A DNA stretch of 26,474 nt from an uncultured Clostridium sp. (GCF_900547735.1 NZ_URHZ01000074.1:1-26474); one strand, 5' to 3'. Counted from the stretch's first letter, positions 1-7,822 are shown. Program-made: numbers and translations. The notes: generated by a model not told the origin, from the sequence alone.

Positions 1-135
1 AAGCGTTTCCCGCAGGAACTTTTTCTGCCCGGATTCCCCACCCGCGACAACCTAACGCCCGGGACTGAAGACTCCCCCCTCCCCCCTCACCATTCCGCCC
101 CCGGCCGTCCCGGCGGCGTTCTCATTCCTCAACTA
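1..135 (-). repeat. Dispersed structured element, copy D (head only, cut by window start)
   Basis: Read on the minus strand, it begins sharply with TAGTTG at 135, runs through a G-rich stretch, then the 16-nt outer-stem sequence GAGTCTTCAGTCCCGG (about 75-59), and continues as in the copies at 7497 and 26035 (GTCGCGGGTGGGGAATCCGG, then AGAAAAAG, then the hairpin TTCC-TGCG-GGAA) until the window ends. The match to the copy at 26035 is nearly base for base over the first 70 nt, including GAGAACGCCGCCG. The first three bases of the element are the birA stop codon TAG. The far half lies outside the window. I know of no named family for it. Confidence 0.85.
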
Positions 136-1113
136 CACATACCCATAAATCCCCCGAACCGAAACCTCCCCCGAAATAACCTGGTGCACGGCTCCGTCCT
201 CCGTCTTCACCAGCAGCTCACCCGCCTCATTAATTCCAAGCGCAGTGCCCACATATTCATTACCGGGCGAAAGCACGCGGACCGAACGGTTCACATTGGC
301 CAAGTGGCTGTTGTAAACCTCAAGGAGTCCCGCCATGTCGCCGGATTCCATAAACAGCGCGTAGTATTTTTCATAGGCCTCCATCACGGCGCCTATCAGT
401 TCGCTCCTCTTAACGGTCTTCCCGGTCTGCATCAGGATTGATGTAGCCACCTCCCTGATTTCATCCGGAAATTCTTCCATATTGGCATTGATTCCAATGC
501 CCGTTACCACATAGTTGATACATTCCAGCTCCGTGCTCATCTCCGTCAGAATGCCGCAGAGCTTCTTACCGCCCGCCACAATGTCATTGGGCCATTTGAT
601 CTGTGTCTCCAGGCCGCAGGTCTTTGTAATTCCCTCGGAAACGGCCATGGCCGCCACCAGTGTCAGCATCGATGCCGAGGACGGATGGAGTTCCGGGCGT
701 ATCATAAGGCTCATCCAGACACCTACGCCGCGCGGTGATGTCCACATCTTTCCTCTGCGTCCCTTACCCATGTTCTGGTAATCGGCGACTGCCAAAGTCC
801 CGTGGGGCGCGCCCTCCTCCGCCGCCATCTTGGCCGCCGTGTTCGTGGAACCCGTCTCATCAAAATAGAGGACATTCCTGCCCGCCCACTCGGTTTTCAT
901 ACCGCTCTCAAGTTCCGCCCGGCTTAAAATATCTCCGGCCGTTTTGAGCCTGTATCCTTTATTCCTCACAGCCTCAATCAGATATCCCTCTGCCTCAAGC
1001 TGTTTAATCACTTTCCATACCGCAGTCCTGGAAACGTCAAATTTCTCGCAGATTTCCTGGCCGGAGATATATCCGTCCGCCTCTTTTAACATTCTTAAAA
1101 CTTCTGTCTTCAC
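133..1113 (-). CDS. birA: Bifunctional biotin-protein ligase / biotin repressor BirA
   Basis: This cytoplasmic enzyme activates biotin with ATP and attaches it to a lysine of biotin-dependent carboxylases; the two-domain form can also repress biotin genes. The 326-aa protein has an N-terminal winged helix (about residues 1-58, with SRTAVWKVIKQLE as recognition region), then the ligase domain with STNT (89-92), the adenylate-binding loop GKGRRGKMW (116-124, K in place of the commoner first R) and KWPND (173-177) followed by GKKLCGIL. Length is normal for the class II family. The start is GTG (1113-1111), 6 nt after the stop of the small membrane-protein gene, so translation is probably coupled. 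No biotin-operator palindrome was recognised here. The stop TAG is the first triplet of the repeat element that follows. Confidence 0.95.
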   Translation of the reverse strand: MKTEVLRMLKEADGYISGQEICEKFDVSRTAVWKVIKQLEAEGYLIEAVRNKGYRLKTAGDILSRAELESGMKTEWAGRNVLYFDETGSTNTAAKMAAEEGAPHGTLAVADYQNMGKGRRGKMWTSPRGVGVWMSLMIRPELHPSSASMLTLVAAMAVSEGITKTCGLETQIKWPNDIVAGGKKLCGILTEMSTELECINYVVTGIGINANMEEFPDEIREVATSILMQTGKTVKRSELIGAVMEAYEKYYALFMESGDMAGLLEVYNSHLANVNRSVRVLSPGNEYVGTALGINEAGELLVKTEDGAVHQVISGEVSVRGIYGYV

Positions 1114-1119
1114 GTCTTA

Positions 1120-1428
1120 TTACCCCCACCAGATTGTAAGTGCGCTGATCACGCATAAAAGGAATAGTGCAACTCCCGCTGCCATGAGCGCTGCGCCTGC
1201 GATTCTCTTTTTCTTTTTTCCTCTGTTGTTATGGAAACGTTCATAGCCGTTGGCAAGGTTCAGCAGCGATGCCAAAAGAAAGATAGCCGGGAACAGAATC
1301 CTGTTTTCATCCGGGTTAAGAAAAGCAAGTACGGCCAGAATGACAATCAGAATCCCCACCACAACGTGGAGCGTGTCTAAAACGAAAGAGGAAACTCTGC
1401 CGGTTCTCTTTTTTTCCTGTAATACCAT
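1120..1428 (-). CDS. Small three-helix membrane protein, function unknown
   Basis: I do not recognise this 102-aa protein. It has a basic N-terminus (QEKKRTGR), three hydrophobic segments at about residues 17-39, 44-60 and 77-100, and a very basic loop (about residues 63-76, RFHNNRGKKKKR) between the second and third. A clear ribosome site AAAGGAGAG lies about 7 nt before the ATG, and a strong promoter lies just upstream. It is the first gene of a two-gene unit with birA, 6 nt apart. Co-transcription with birA is seen from the layout; a functional link is not shown. Confidence 0.8.
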   Translation of the reverse strand: MVLQEKKRTGRVSSFVLDTLHVVVGILIVILAVLAFLNPDENRILFPAIFLLASLLNLANGYERFHNNRGKKKKRIAGAALMAAGVALFLLCVISALTIWWG

Positions 1429-1454
1429 CGTTTTTCTCTCCTTTAATCTCTCTT

Positions 1455-1483
1455 ATTTTACATAAATACCGCCCACTTGTCAA
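1455..1483 (-). promoter_or_regulatory. Sigma-A promoter for the small membrane protein and birA
   Basis: On the minus strand TTGACA (1483-1478), a 17-nt spacer and TAAAAT (1460-1455). Transcription would begin near 1448, leaving about 20 nt before the ATG at 1428, with the ribosome site inside that leader. Confidence 0.75.
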
Positions 1484-1508
1484 AAAGATATGAAAACCCG
1501 GCGCCGAT

Positions 1509-1579
1509 TGTTACGGTTCACACCGCATTGTGCTGTGAACCGTAACACGTTTCGCGGAATACTACCTGTGGACAGTAAC
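1509..1579. repeat. Short palindromic repeat, second family, copy 1
   Basis: It contains a perfect 14-bp inverted repeat, TGTTACGGTTCACA (1509-1522) and its complement (1534-1547), around an 11-nt loop, then CGCGGAATACTACCTGTG and a degenerate arm GACAGTAAC. A related unit lies at 4420-4475 with the same order of parts, and shorter relatives occur at 22950-22995, 12279-12300 and 18704-18714. The last five sense codons and the stop of the patatin gene lie inside this repeat. Confidence 0.75.
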
Positions 1580-2776
1580 CCCCGATTCATTCAAAACGGT
1601 AAGTCTTCCGTCGGATTTAATAAGAGCTTTGTGGATTTCCCTCACCAGCTCATCTGTTTTGTAGACACGGTATCTTGTAATTTTCAGCGACGACGCCAGT
1701 TCCTCCAGAATTCCCAGGTACATATCTTTGTAATTCCACTCCTCTTTGAGCTTCATTCTGACCGCCAGTTCGGGAAATACATTCTCCGTGTAAAAGCGGT
1801 AACCGTTCAGATACGCTAGAGTTTCCTCATCCAGAACCGAACTCAGATAAACCTTAAGCAGTTCCAGCTCAGACATCATTCTGTCAAAATAATAGGGTTC
1901 CTCATAGGGAGCATAGATATAGTATCTCCGCCCATCCAGCCCATAGAGCAGGCGCGACGCCTCCAGATAGCCGAGGGCCATATTCTTCCGGCTCCGTTTG
2001 CTGTCAAATTCCAGGACGCCTCCCAGCTCTTCCCTGGGCGCAATATGATAGATATTGGTGCCATCCGGAATCTTTATCTTCTTCTCGCGGTCATAGCCGA
2101 TCCCGTAAATCCGGATGACGATAATATCCTGGTAGCCGCGGTCAATCAGCACATCCAGGGGAACATTGTTAAATCCGCCGCCGTCCGTGTAGAGCTTTCC
2201 CCCCAGTTTCTCTGTCTTAAAGACCGGGAAATAGGCGCTGGCCAAAAGGATCTCTTCGATCTTGCCGTCCGGCATGGATTTTACATCCATATTAATCAAT
2301 TTCATATCGGAGACGGAGAACGTCGTTGCAAAGAGTTCACAGGCGGAATTCCTGATTTTTTCCTCGTCCACGGTCTCATGAAGCAGTTTTTTCAGGGGCG
2401 TGATGTCTACGCCGCGATCCTTCAAAAGCTTTTTAATCTCCTCCGCCGCTTCCTGCAGGGTTCCCGTACCCAGGTTAAAATCCATGACCGTGGAATAATT
2501 GATATTATGCCAGATATCCTCCGCTTTTTCCGGATCGTCCATGCATATTAAGGCTCCGTTGAGCGCTCCGACGGAGACTCCCGATACACCCTTTATCCTG
2601 ATTCCGGCCTCTCTGAGGGCCCGCCAGGCGCCTATCTGAAAGGAACCCTTGGCTCCGCCGCCCTCCAGCACAAGGCCGTATTCCCTGGACAGATCCAGTT
2701 TAATCTTATCCTGCCCCAGGTTTACCTTTCTGACCATCCTGTGCCTTGCGCCCGATGTTTTCTGTTCATTCTCCAT
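1562..2776 (-). CDS. Patatin-like phospholipase (serine lipid acyl hydrolase)
   Basis: Patatin-family enzymes release fatty acids from phospholipids or acylglycerols with a Ser-Asp dyad. With the start at 2776, the 404-aa protein shows the oxyanion motif GGGAKG (39-44), the nucleophile elbow GVSVG (66-70, Ser68) and the catalytic Asp in DGG (198-200). No signal peptide is seen, so the enzyme is probably cytoplasmic or membrane-associated. A C-terminal half of about 200 residues follows the catalytic core. I chose the second ATG of ATGATG because AAAGG lies 8 nt upstream; a TTG at 2863 would lengthen the frame by 29 codons but has no ribosome site. The last codons (VTVHR-stop) fall in a palindromic repeat, so the C-terminus may have been altered by it. 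Substrate is unknown. Confidence 0.85.
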   Translation of the reverse strand: MENEQKTSGARHRMVRKVNLGQDKIKLDLSREYGLVLEGGGAKGSFQIGAWRALREAGIRIKGVSGVSVGALNGALICMDDPEKAEDIWHNINYSTVMDFNLGTGTLQEAAEEIKKLLKDRGVDITPLKKLLHETVDEEKIRNSACELFATTFSVSDMKLINMDVKSMPDGKIEEILLASAYFPVFKTEKLGGKLYTDGGGFNNVPLDVLIDRGYQDIIVIRIYGIGYDREKKIKIPDGTNIYHIAPREELGGVLEFDSKRSRKNMALGYLEASRLLYGLDGRRYYIYAPYEEPYYFDRMMSELELLKVYLSSVLDEETLAYLNGYRFYTENVFPELAVRMKLKEEWNYKDMYLGILEELASSLKITRYRVYKTDELVREIHKALIKSDGRLTVLNESGVTVHR

Positions 2777-2873
2777 CATTCCCACCTTTAAAACGCTGAA
2801 AGGCACGCTCTGCAGACCGCCGCCGGCAATGAACAGCACGTTCCGCGAACGTTTCGTTGCCAATCAATAAAGG

Positions 2874-2927
2874 AAAAACCGGATTTCCTCAAGCAATTCT
2901 GGCTGCTTCGGACTAATCCGGTTTTTT
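2874..2927 (-). terminator. Two-way intrinsic terminator between the SPFH gene and the patatin gene
   Basis: AAAAACCGGATT (2874-2885) pairs with AATCCGGTTTTTT (2915-2927), and AAGCA/TGCTT pairs inside the loop. It has a T-tract on the minus strand after the stem and another on the plus strand. On the minus strand it ends the nfeD-SPFH transcript about 60 nt after the stop codon and insulates the patatin gene. Confidence 0.8.
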
Positions 2928-2985
2928 CTTAAGCGGTGAATAACCTGCAAAGCCTGCTCTTCATCGGGTTCTTTTTGATAAATAC

Positions 2986-3930
2986 CTATTTTGCACCGGC
3001 ATTGTCATCTTTTGCTCCGACTTCCACAAGGGATTTTACAAGACCTGCAATTCCCTGAATCTCCGACGGAATAATGATTTTCGTTGCCTTGCCGTCTGCG
3101 GCCTTTGCAAATGCTTCCAGGCTCTTAATCTGGAGCACTGCGCTGTCGGCGCCGGCCTCTTTTATAAAACGGATACCATCCGCATTCGCCTGCTGGATCT
3201 TCTGGATTGCCTCCGCCTGACCTTCGGCCTCACGGATCCTCTTCTCCTTCTCGGCTTCCGCACGGAGAATGGCTGATGCCTTCTCGGCCTCGGCTTCCAG
3301 GATAGCTGATGCTTTCTTACCTTCCGCTACGAGGATTGCCGACTTCTTCTCACCTTCCGCACGGAGGATTACCTCACGGCGCTCACGCTCTGCCTTCATC
3401 TGCTTCTCCATCGCATCCTGGATGGCAGCCGGAGGAATGATGTTCTTAAGCTCCACACGGTTTACCTTGATGCCCCAAGGGTCGGTAGCAACGTCAAGGG
3501 CGGAACGCATCTTTGTGTTGATTGTCTCTCTGGATGTCAGGGTCTGGTCAAGTTCCAGATCACCAATAATATTTCTCAGCGTTGTGGCGGTCAGGTTCTC
3601 GATTGCCATAATCGGATTCTCCACGCCGTATGCAAACAGCTTCGGATCCGTAATCTGGAAGAAGACAACCGTATCAATCTTCATCGTAACATTATCTTTT
3701 GTGATAACAGGCTGCGGTGCGAAATCCACTACCTGCTCTTTCAGAACTACTCTCTTGGCCACACGGTCAATGAAAGGAACCTTGAAATGAACTCCTACCG
3801 ACCATGTATCCAAATACGCGCCTAAACGCTCCACGACAAGTGCCTGTGCCTGCGGTACGATTCTAATGCATGATGAAAGTACCAGCAGAACGATAATCGC
3901 AATAACGACAAAACTTATAAATGCTCCCAT
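2986..3930 (-). CDS. SPFH/band-7 membrane scaffold protein (stomatin/QmcA-like)
   Basis: SPFH proteins form large membrane-anchored oligomers linked to microdomains and protease control. The 314-aa protein has one N-terminal membrane segment (about residues 4-21), the SPFH domain (about 22-190, with VVERLGAY and ITKDNVTMKIDTVVFF), and a charged helical region to about 260. Between about residues 188 and 245 that region repeats an 11-residue unit at least four times (AEGEKKSAILV, AEGKKASAILE, AEAEKASAILR, AEAEKEKRIRE), fitting an extended 11-residue coiled coil. The ribosome site GGAGGAG lies inside the end of the nfeD gene, whose stop is 1 nt before this ATG. Pairing with NfeD is the standard context for this family. 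QmcA versus stomatin naming is uncertain. Confidence 0.92.
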   Translation of the reverse strand: MGAFISFVVIAIIVLLVLSSCIRIVPQAQALVVERLGAYLDTWSVGVHFKVPFIDRVAKRVVLKEQVVDFAPQPVITKDNVTMKIDTVVFFQITDPKLFAYGVENPIMAIENLTATTLRNIIGDLELDQTLTSRETINTKMRSALDVATDPWGIKVNRVELKNIIPPAAIQDAMEKQMKAERERREVILRAEGEKKSAILVAEGKKASAILEAEAEKASAILRAEAEKEKRIREAEGQAEAIQKIQQANADGIRFIKEAGADSAVLQIKSLEAFAKAADGKATKIIIPSEIQGIAGLVKSLVEVGAKDDNAGAK

Positions 3931-3931
3931 T

Positions 3932-4369
3932 CTATTTCTCCTCCTCGATTCTGCTCACGATCAGTTTCACTCCGTTGACCGCGTCTATCTTTACCATGGT
4001 CCCTTCTTTAATCGGCTTGCCGTCGGTTGAACGCGCCGTCCATTCCTGACCAGAAATGACTGCGGCTCCGGTAGCCAGATCATTGTCCACATCCGCCGTT
4101 ATCCTGGCTTTCTTCCCGATAAGGCCCTCCACATTCGTCTTAACCGTCTTCTTGTTGACAAACTTCAGTGCAAAAGGCCTGGTAAAAAAGAGCAATGCAC
4201 AGGAAACAATGAAAAACGCTGCAAACTGAATGTTTTGACCCGCTCCGAGCAGCGCCAGTAAAAAAGCGACTATTGCTCCCCCGGCAAACCAGATGGTCGT
4301 AAGCGCCATCGTTGCGGCCTCGATTCCTATCAGAACCACAAATGCCGCCAGCCAGATTATCCATGCCAT
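3932..4369 (-). CDS. NfeD-like membrane protein, partner of the SPFH protein
   Basis: This short (protease-less) NfeD-type protein of 145 aa has hydrophobic segments at about residues 3-20, 22-45 and 48-65, then a C-terminal soluble domain (about 75-145; GLIGKKARITADV, GQEWTARS) of the OB-fold type known for NfeD. NfeD proteins bind SPFH proteins in membrane microdomains. I chose the ATG at 4369 (MAWIIWLAA) because AAAGGAGAGATAAGT directly precedes it; a longer frame to 4444 would run into a palindromic repeat and lacks a ribosome site. It is the first gene of the two-gene unit with the SPFH gene. Confidence 0.9.
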   Translation of the reverse strand: MAWIIWLAAFVVLIGIEAATMALTTIWFAGGAIVAFLLALLGAGQNIQFAAFFIVSCALLFFTRPFALKFVNKKTVKTNVEGLIGKKARITADVDNDLATGAAVISGQEWTARSTDGKPIKEGTMVKIDAVNGVKLIVSRIEEEK

Positions 4370-4419
4370 ACTTATCTCTCCTTTCAAAGGAAATACGTTA
4401 TTGTCCACACCTTTGCCTG

Positions 4420-4475
4420 AAAACGGTTGTGCCTGTGAAAACACCTCGCGGAATACTGCCTGTGTGAACGGTAAC
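4420..4475. repeat. Short palindromic repeat, second family, copy 2
   Basis: ACGGTT, then CTGTGAA, then CTCGCGGAATACTGCCTGTG and TGAACGGTAAC follow the same order as the copy at 1509-1579 (which reads CGCGGAATACTACCTGTG). The left arm is degenerate here. It lies in the untranslated leader of the nfeD-SPFH transcript, between promoter and ribosome site. Confidence 0.65.
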
Positions 4476-4494
4476 AGAAATACTCCTTGATACT

Positions 4495-4523
4495 ATTATA
4501 TTATTTTTTCAGACATTTATCAA
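4495..4523 (-). promoter_or_regulatory. Sigma-A promoter for the nfeD-SPFH operon
   Basis: On the minus strand TTGATA (4523-4518), a 17-nt spacer and a perfect TATAAT (4500-4495). The predicted start near 4488 gives a leader of about 118 nt that contains the palindromic repeat. Confidence 0.75.
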
Positions 4524-4597
4524 TATATGGCTGAATATTCTAAACTTACATTTTTATTACTCATTTCTAAACTATAAGCAAATTTTTTATTAAATTT

Positions 4598-5398
4598 TTA
4601 ATTTCTTCTCTGTCTTGCAGCTTCGAACATGAGAACGGAGGCCGCAACCGCCGCATTGAGGGATTCTACCTTTCCCGCCATGGGTATCTTAACATAGCAG
4701 TCCGCCATTGCCGCCGTCTCTTCCGTGAGGCCGTTGGCCTCATTTCCAATCAGAAAGCCCGTGTCTTTGCGGTAATCCTCATCCTCGTAATTGCCGGTTC
4801 CCTTCAAATGGGCGGCGTAGACGCGGATTCCCTTTGATTTAATCAACACAAGGGCCTTTTCCAAATCGTCCACATAAGCAAACGGAACCCGGTAAATGGA
4901 CCCCATCGTGGAGCGTATCACCTTTGGATTGTAGATATCGGCCGTCGCGCTGTTCATCACGACTCCGGTGATGCCGGCGCCTTCCCCGGCCCTCAGGATT
5001 GTGCCCAGATTGCCCGGATCCTGGATCGTCTCAAGAATCATCAGATGGGCCGCTTTTCTCCCCACTTCTCCGCCCGTTTTAAGAACTTCTTCTAGGGTAT
5101 GGTAAAACTGTTCCGCAACGGCCAGAATCCCCTGTGGAGTCTGCGTATCCGACATGTATTTCATCACATCGTCGGATACCTCCTCATAATGGATTCCTCT
5201 TAAAAGCGAAGCCGCCTTCTCACCGTGCTGCCGCAGAAAGCTCTCCGACACATAGGTTTCCTTTAACTTTTCCTTGGGAAGCTCGGAAAACATCTTTGCT
5301 CCCTCAACGATAAACAGTCCCTGTTCTCTCCGGGCCTTCGCCTTTTTAACAAGCGCAGACACTGCCCTTACGTGGTTATTTCCCGTACTTGTAATCAT
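4598..5398 (-). CDS. TrmH/SpoU-family RNA 2'-O-methyltransferase
   Basis: SPOUT enzymes move a methyl group from S-adenosylmethionine to a ribose 2'-OH of rRNA or tRNA, using a trefoil knot. The 266-aa protein has an N-terminal substrate-binding domain (about 1-100, GLFIVEGAKMF typical of the rRNA methylase subgroup) and the SPOUT domain with motif 1 around NLGTILR (130-136), motif 2 GNEANGL (218-224) and motif 3 KIPMAGKVESLNAAVA (237-252). The ATG at 5398 has GGAGG 6 nt upstream, so I prefer it to a start 6 codons further up. It follows nadE by 43 nt and is probably transcribed with it. The target nucleotide cannot be told from sequence. Confidence 0.92.
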   Translation of the reverse strand: MITSTGNNHVRAVSALVKKAKARREQGLFIVEGAKMFSELPKEKLKETYVSESFLRQHGEKAASLLRGIHYEEVSDDVMKYMSDTQTPQGILAVAEQFYHTLEEVLKTGGEVGRKAAHLMILETIQDPGNLGTILRAGEGAGITGVVMNSATADIYNPKVIRSTMGSIYRVPFAYVDDLEKALVLIKSKGIRVYAAHLKGTGNYEDEDYRKDTGFLIGNEANGLTEETAAMADCYVKIPMAGKVESLNAAVAASVLMFEAARQRRN

Positions 5399-5441
5399 TT
5401 GTATCCTCCGTGGCATCGGAATTCACTGTTTTATGATCCTA

Positions 5442-7361
5442 TTATGCCTCAATCTGCTCCAGTTCATCCAGCCAGAGCCTGCTGCTGGCATCGCTCGGCA
5501 TCCTCAGATCGCCTCTCGGTGAAACTGCGGCGGAACCCACCTTCGGACCGTCCGGGAGGCAGGAGCGTTTAAACTGCTGGTTAAAGAATCTGCGGTAAAA
5601 TACCTTCAGCCATTTTAAAATCGTTTCTTTATCATATGTCCCGTCAAACGCCTTAAGAGCCAGACGGTAAATTTTTCCGGGATGATATCCGTAGCGCAGA
5701 ATATAGTACAGATAAAAGTCATGAAGCTCGTACGGCCCCACCAGATCTTCCGTCTTCTGGGCTATCTCCCCGTCCTTCTGGGGCGGCAGAAGTTCCGGGC
5801 TGACCGGGGTGTCGAGCACATCCAGCAGCACGTCTCCAAGCTCCTTTTCCCCGCAGGTATCGGCATAATAGCGCACCAGGTGGCGCACCAGCGTCTTGGG
5901 AACGGAACTGTTCACACCGTACATGGACATGTGGTCACCGTTGTAGGTTGCCCAGCCGAGAGCCAGCTCCGACATATCACCGGTTCCGATTACCATGCCG
6001 TTATACTGGTTTGCCAGATCCATCAGCACCTGGGTGCGTTCCCTGGCCTGGGAATTTTCATAGGTCACATCGTGCACCGAACCGTCATGGCCGATATCCC
6101 TGAAATGGGTGGTCACGGCTTCCCTGATATCGACTTCCAGCAGCGTCGCGCCCAGCTTTTTCGTCAGATAGCAGGCATTGTTGTAGGTTCTGTCCGTCGT
6201 GCCAAAGCACGGCATCGTGACCGAGATGATATTTTCCCTCGGAAGCCCCAGCAAATCAAAGGCCCTGACCGTGACAAGCAGTGCCAGCGTGGAATCCAGA
6301 CCGCCGGAGATGCCGATTACGGCGCACTTACAGTTTGTATGTTTCAGGCGTTTTTTCAGCCCCATTGCCTGGATTGAGAGAATTTCCTCACACCGTTTGT
6401 TCCTGCTTTCCTCACCATGCGGCACAAATGGCGACGGATCAATCTCCCGCTCCGTCTCCCGATCGTCCTCCTGCAAATTAAAGTCGATAAAGACGTAATT
6501 CTCACGTCCCTCCGTCTGGTAAGTCGTCATCCTGCGGCGTTCGCACTCCAGGCGCTCCAGATCGAGATCGGCGTAAATTGTTTCATTCTCAAAACGGCGT
6601 GATTCGGCCAGCATTGTTCCGTTTTCCGCAATAATATTCTGTCCTCCGAAAACGAGATCCTGAGTGGATTCGCCCTCGCCCGCATTAGCATATATATAAC
6701 CGCACAGGAGCCTTGCCGACTGGCCTGAAATGAGGCTTCTCCTGTAATCACTCTTACCCGTCGTCTCATCGCTGGCGGAACAGTTGACAATCACCGTGGC
6801 TCCGGCAGCCGCATGGGCAATGCTCGGCGGATTGAGAACCCAGACATCCTCACAAATCTCGGCTCCAATCACCAGATTTTCCACATTCGTACAGTTAAAT
6901 AAGATCCTGCTTCCCATGACGACATAGCCGTCTTTCCAGGGAACCGCCACCGGCTTTACAAATCCCGGGTTAAAATAGCGCATCTCATAAAACTCCGAAT
7001 AATTAGGCAGAGACATCTTGGTGACAAGGCCTAAGAGCTCCCCATCCTGGATGGCAGCCGCCGTATTATAAAGCTTATTGTTATATTCCCAGGGAACGCC
7101 CACAAATACGAGCATATCGCTCCCTGCCGTAAAATCCACCAGCTTTTCAAGCTCTGCTTTCGCCTTTGAGAGCAGCGGTTTCTGGTTAAATAACTCCCCG
7201 CAGGTATAACCGGTCAGCACCAGCTCAGGAAACACCATAATCTTGGCTCCCCGCTCTCTGCCCTCTTCAATCCCGGCACAAATCTGCTCTCTGTTAAATT
7301 CTACATCCGCTACCTTCACTTCCGGTGTTGACGCCGCAACACGGATAAATCCGTCTTTCAT
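5442..7361 (-). CDS. nadE: Glutamine-dependent NAD+ synthetase
   Basis: It makes NAD+ from deamido-NAD+, ATP and glutamine, the last step of NAD synthesis. The 639-aa protein fuses an N-terminal nitrilase-type glutaminase, with the catalytic triad visible as Glu46 (FPELVLTGY), Lys115 (TKMSLPNY) and Cys170 (GAEICEDVW), to a C-terminal synthetase domain whose ATP loop is GISGGLDSTLAL (about residue 345). Two-domain forms of this size are usual. The ATG has AAAGGAG about 9 nt upstream and a consensus promoter about 65 nt upstream. The C-terminal tail (PKVGSAAVSPRGDLRMPSD) is the family's usual ending. Confidence 0.96.
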   Translation of the reverse strand: MKDGFIRVAASTPEVKVADVEFNREQICAGIEEGRERGAKIMVFPELVLTGYTCGELFNQKPLLSKAKAELEKLVDFTAGSDMLVFVGVPWEYNNKLYNTAAAIQDGELLGLVTKMSLPNYSEFYEMRYFNPGFVKPVAVPWKDGYVVMGSRILFNCTNVENLVIGAEICEDVWVLNPPSIAHAAAGATVIVNCSASDETTGKSDYRRSLISGQSARLLCGYIYANAGEGESTQDLVFGGQNIIAENGTMLAESRRFENETIYADLDLERLECERRRMTTYQTEGRENYVFIDFNLQEDDRETEREIDPSPFVPHGEESRNKRCEEILSIQAMGLKKRLKHTNCKCAVIGISGGLDSTLALLVTVRAFDLLGLPRENIISVTMPCFGTTDRTYNNACYLTKKLGATLLEVDIREAVTTHFRDIGHDGSVHDVTYENSQARERTQVLMDLANQYNGMVIGTGDMSELALGWATYNGDHMSMYGVNSSVPKTLVRHLVRYYADTCGEKELGDVLLDVLDTPVSPELLPPQKDGEIAQKTEDLVGPYELHDFYLYYILRYGYHPGKIYRLALKAFDGTYDKETILKWLKVFYRRFFNQQFKRSCLPDGPKVGSAAVSPRGDLRMPSDASSRLWLDELEQIEA

Positions 7362-7426
7362 ATCGCTTATCTCCTTTGCAGGTTCCGATCAATTTTTCTA
7401 TATTATTTGAAGCATAAACATTCTTT

Positions 7427-7455
7427 ATTCTAAATAAGTTGGCAGTAAATGTCAA
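7427..7455 (-). promoter_or_regulatory. Sigma-A promoter for nadE-trmH
   Basis: On the minus strand a perfect TTGACA (7455-7450), a 17-nt spacer and TAGAAT (7432-7427). Transcription would begin near 7420, about 60 nt before the nadE ATG. The element at 7497 lies just upstream in the opposite orientation. Confidence 0.75.
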
Positions 7456-7496
7456 ATTTCTTTTGAGATTCGGACATTTCGCTGTGGATTATTTTA

Positions 7497-7822
7497 ATGG
7501 GGGAGGGGTGAGTCTTCAGTCCCGGATTTTAGGTTGTCGCGGGTGGGGAATCCGGGCAGAAAAAGTTCCTTCGGGAAACGCTTGCGCTCTTTGGAGTACA
7601 TAGCGGACACTAACCTCGTGAAAAACCTCGGTAAGTGCCGATGAACTCCCATGTTCCCTCCGGAATCTTTTTCTCCCTCCTCCCCCACAGGCAGGTTATG
7701 GACCGGGACTGAAGACGCGGAGGGTGTCGCTATACCGTAAAATGGCCTGCGGCGCTGATTTGTTCCGACGCTTCAAAGGGGGACGCTATCGTCGCAGCCA
7801 CTACTTTCCTTCGAATGCCGGT
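7497..7822 (+). repeat. Dispersed structured element, copy A
   Basis: It begins with a short G-rich stretch (7499-7509), then outer-stem arm AGTCTTCAGTCCCGG, which pairs with CCGGGACTGAAGAC near 7702-7716. Inside are AGAAAAAG (about 7559-7566) against CTTTTTCT (about 7668-7675), the hairpin TTCC-TTCG-GGAA (about 7567-7578), and the stem CACT-A-ACC / GGT-A-AGTG (7608-7615 with 7630-7637). A less paired tail follows and ends near CGTCGCAGCCACTAC. It aligns end to end with the copy at 26035, but lacks that copy's TAGTTG head. The antisense open frames inside it (for example a peptide containing FPKELFLPGFPTRDN) are by-products. Confidence 0.85.

Noticed and set aside
2777..2863. TTG-initiated 29-residue N-terminal extension of the patatin-like protein
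   Set aside because: No ribosome site before the TTG, which directly follows the terminator's T-tract; the ATG pair at 2779-2774 has AAAGG at proper distance.
7494..7688. Open frame on the minus strand with the peptide FPKELFLPGFPTRDN, repeated in a frame near 25819-26187
   Set aside because: Both frames lie antisense to the same part of the dispersed element. The shared peptide comes from the conserved stem sequence, there is no good ribosome site, and the frames diverge outside the repeat.
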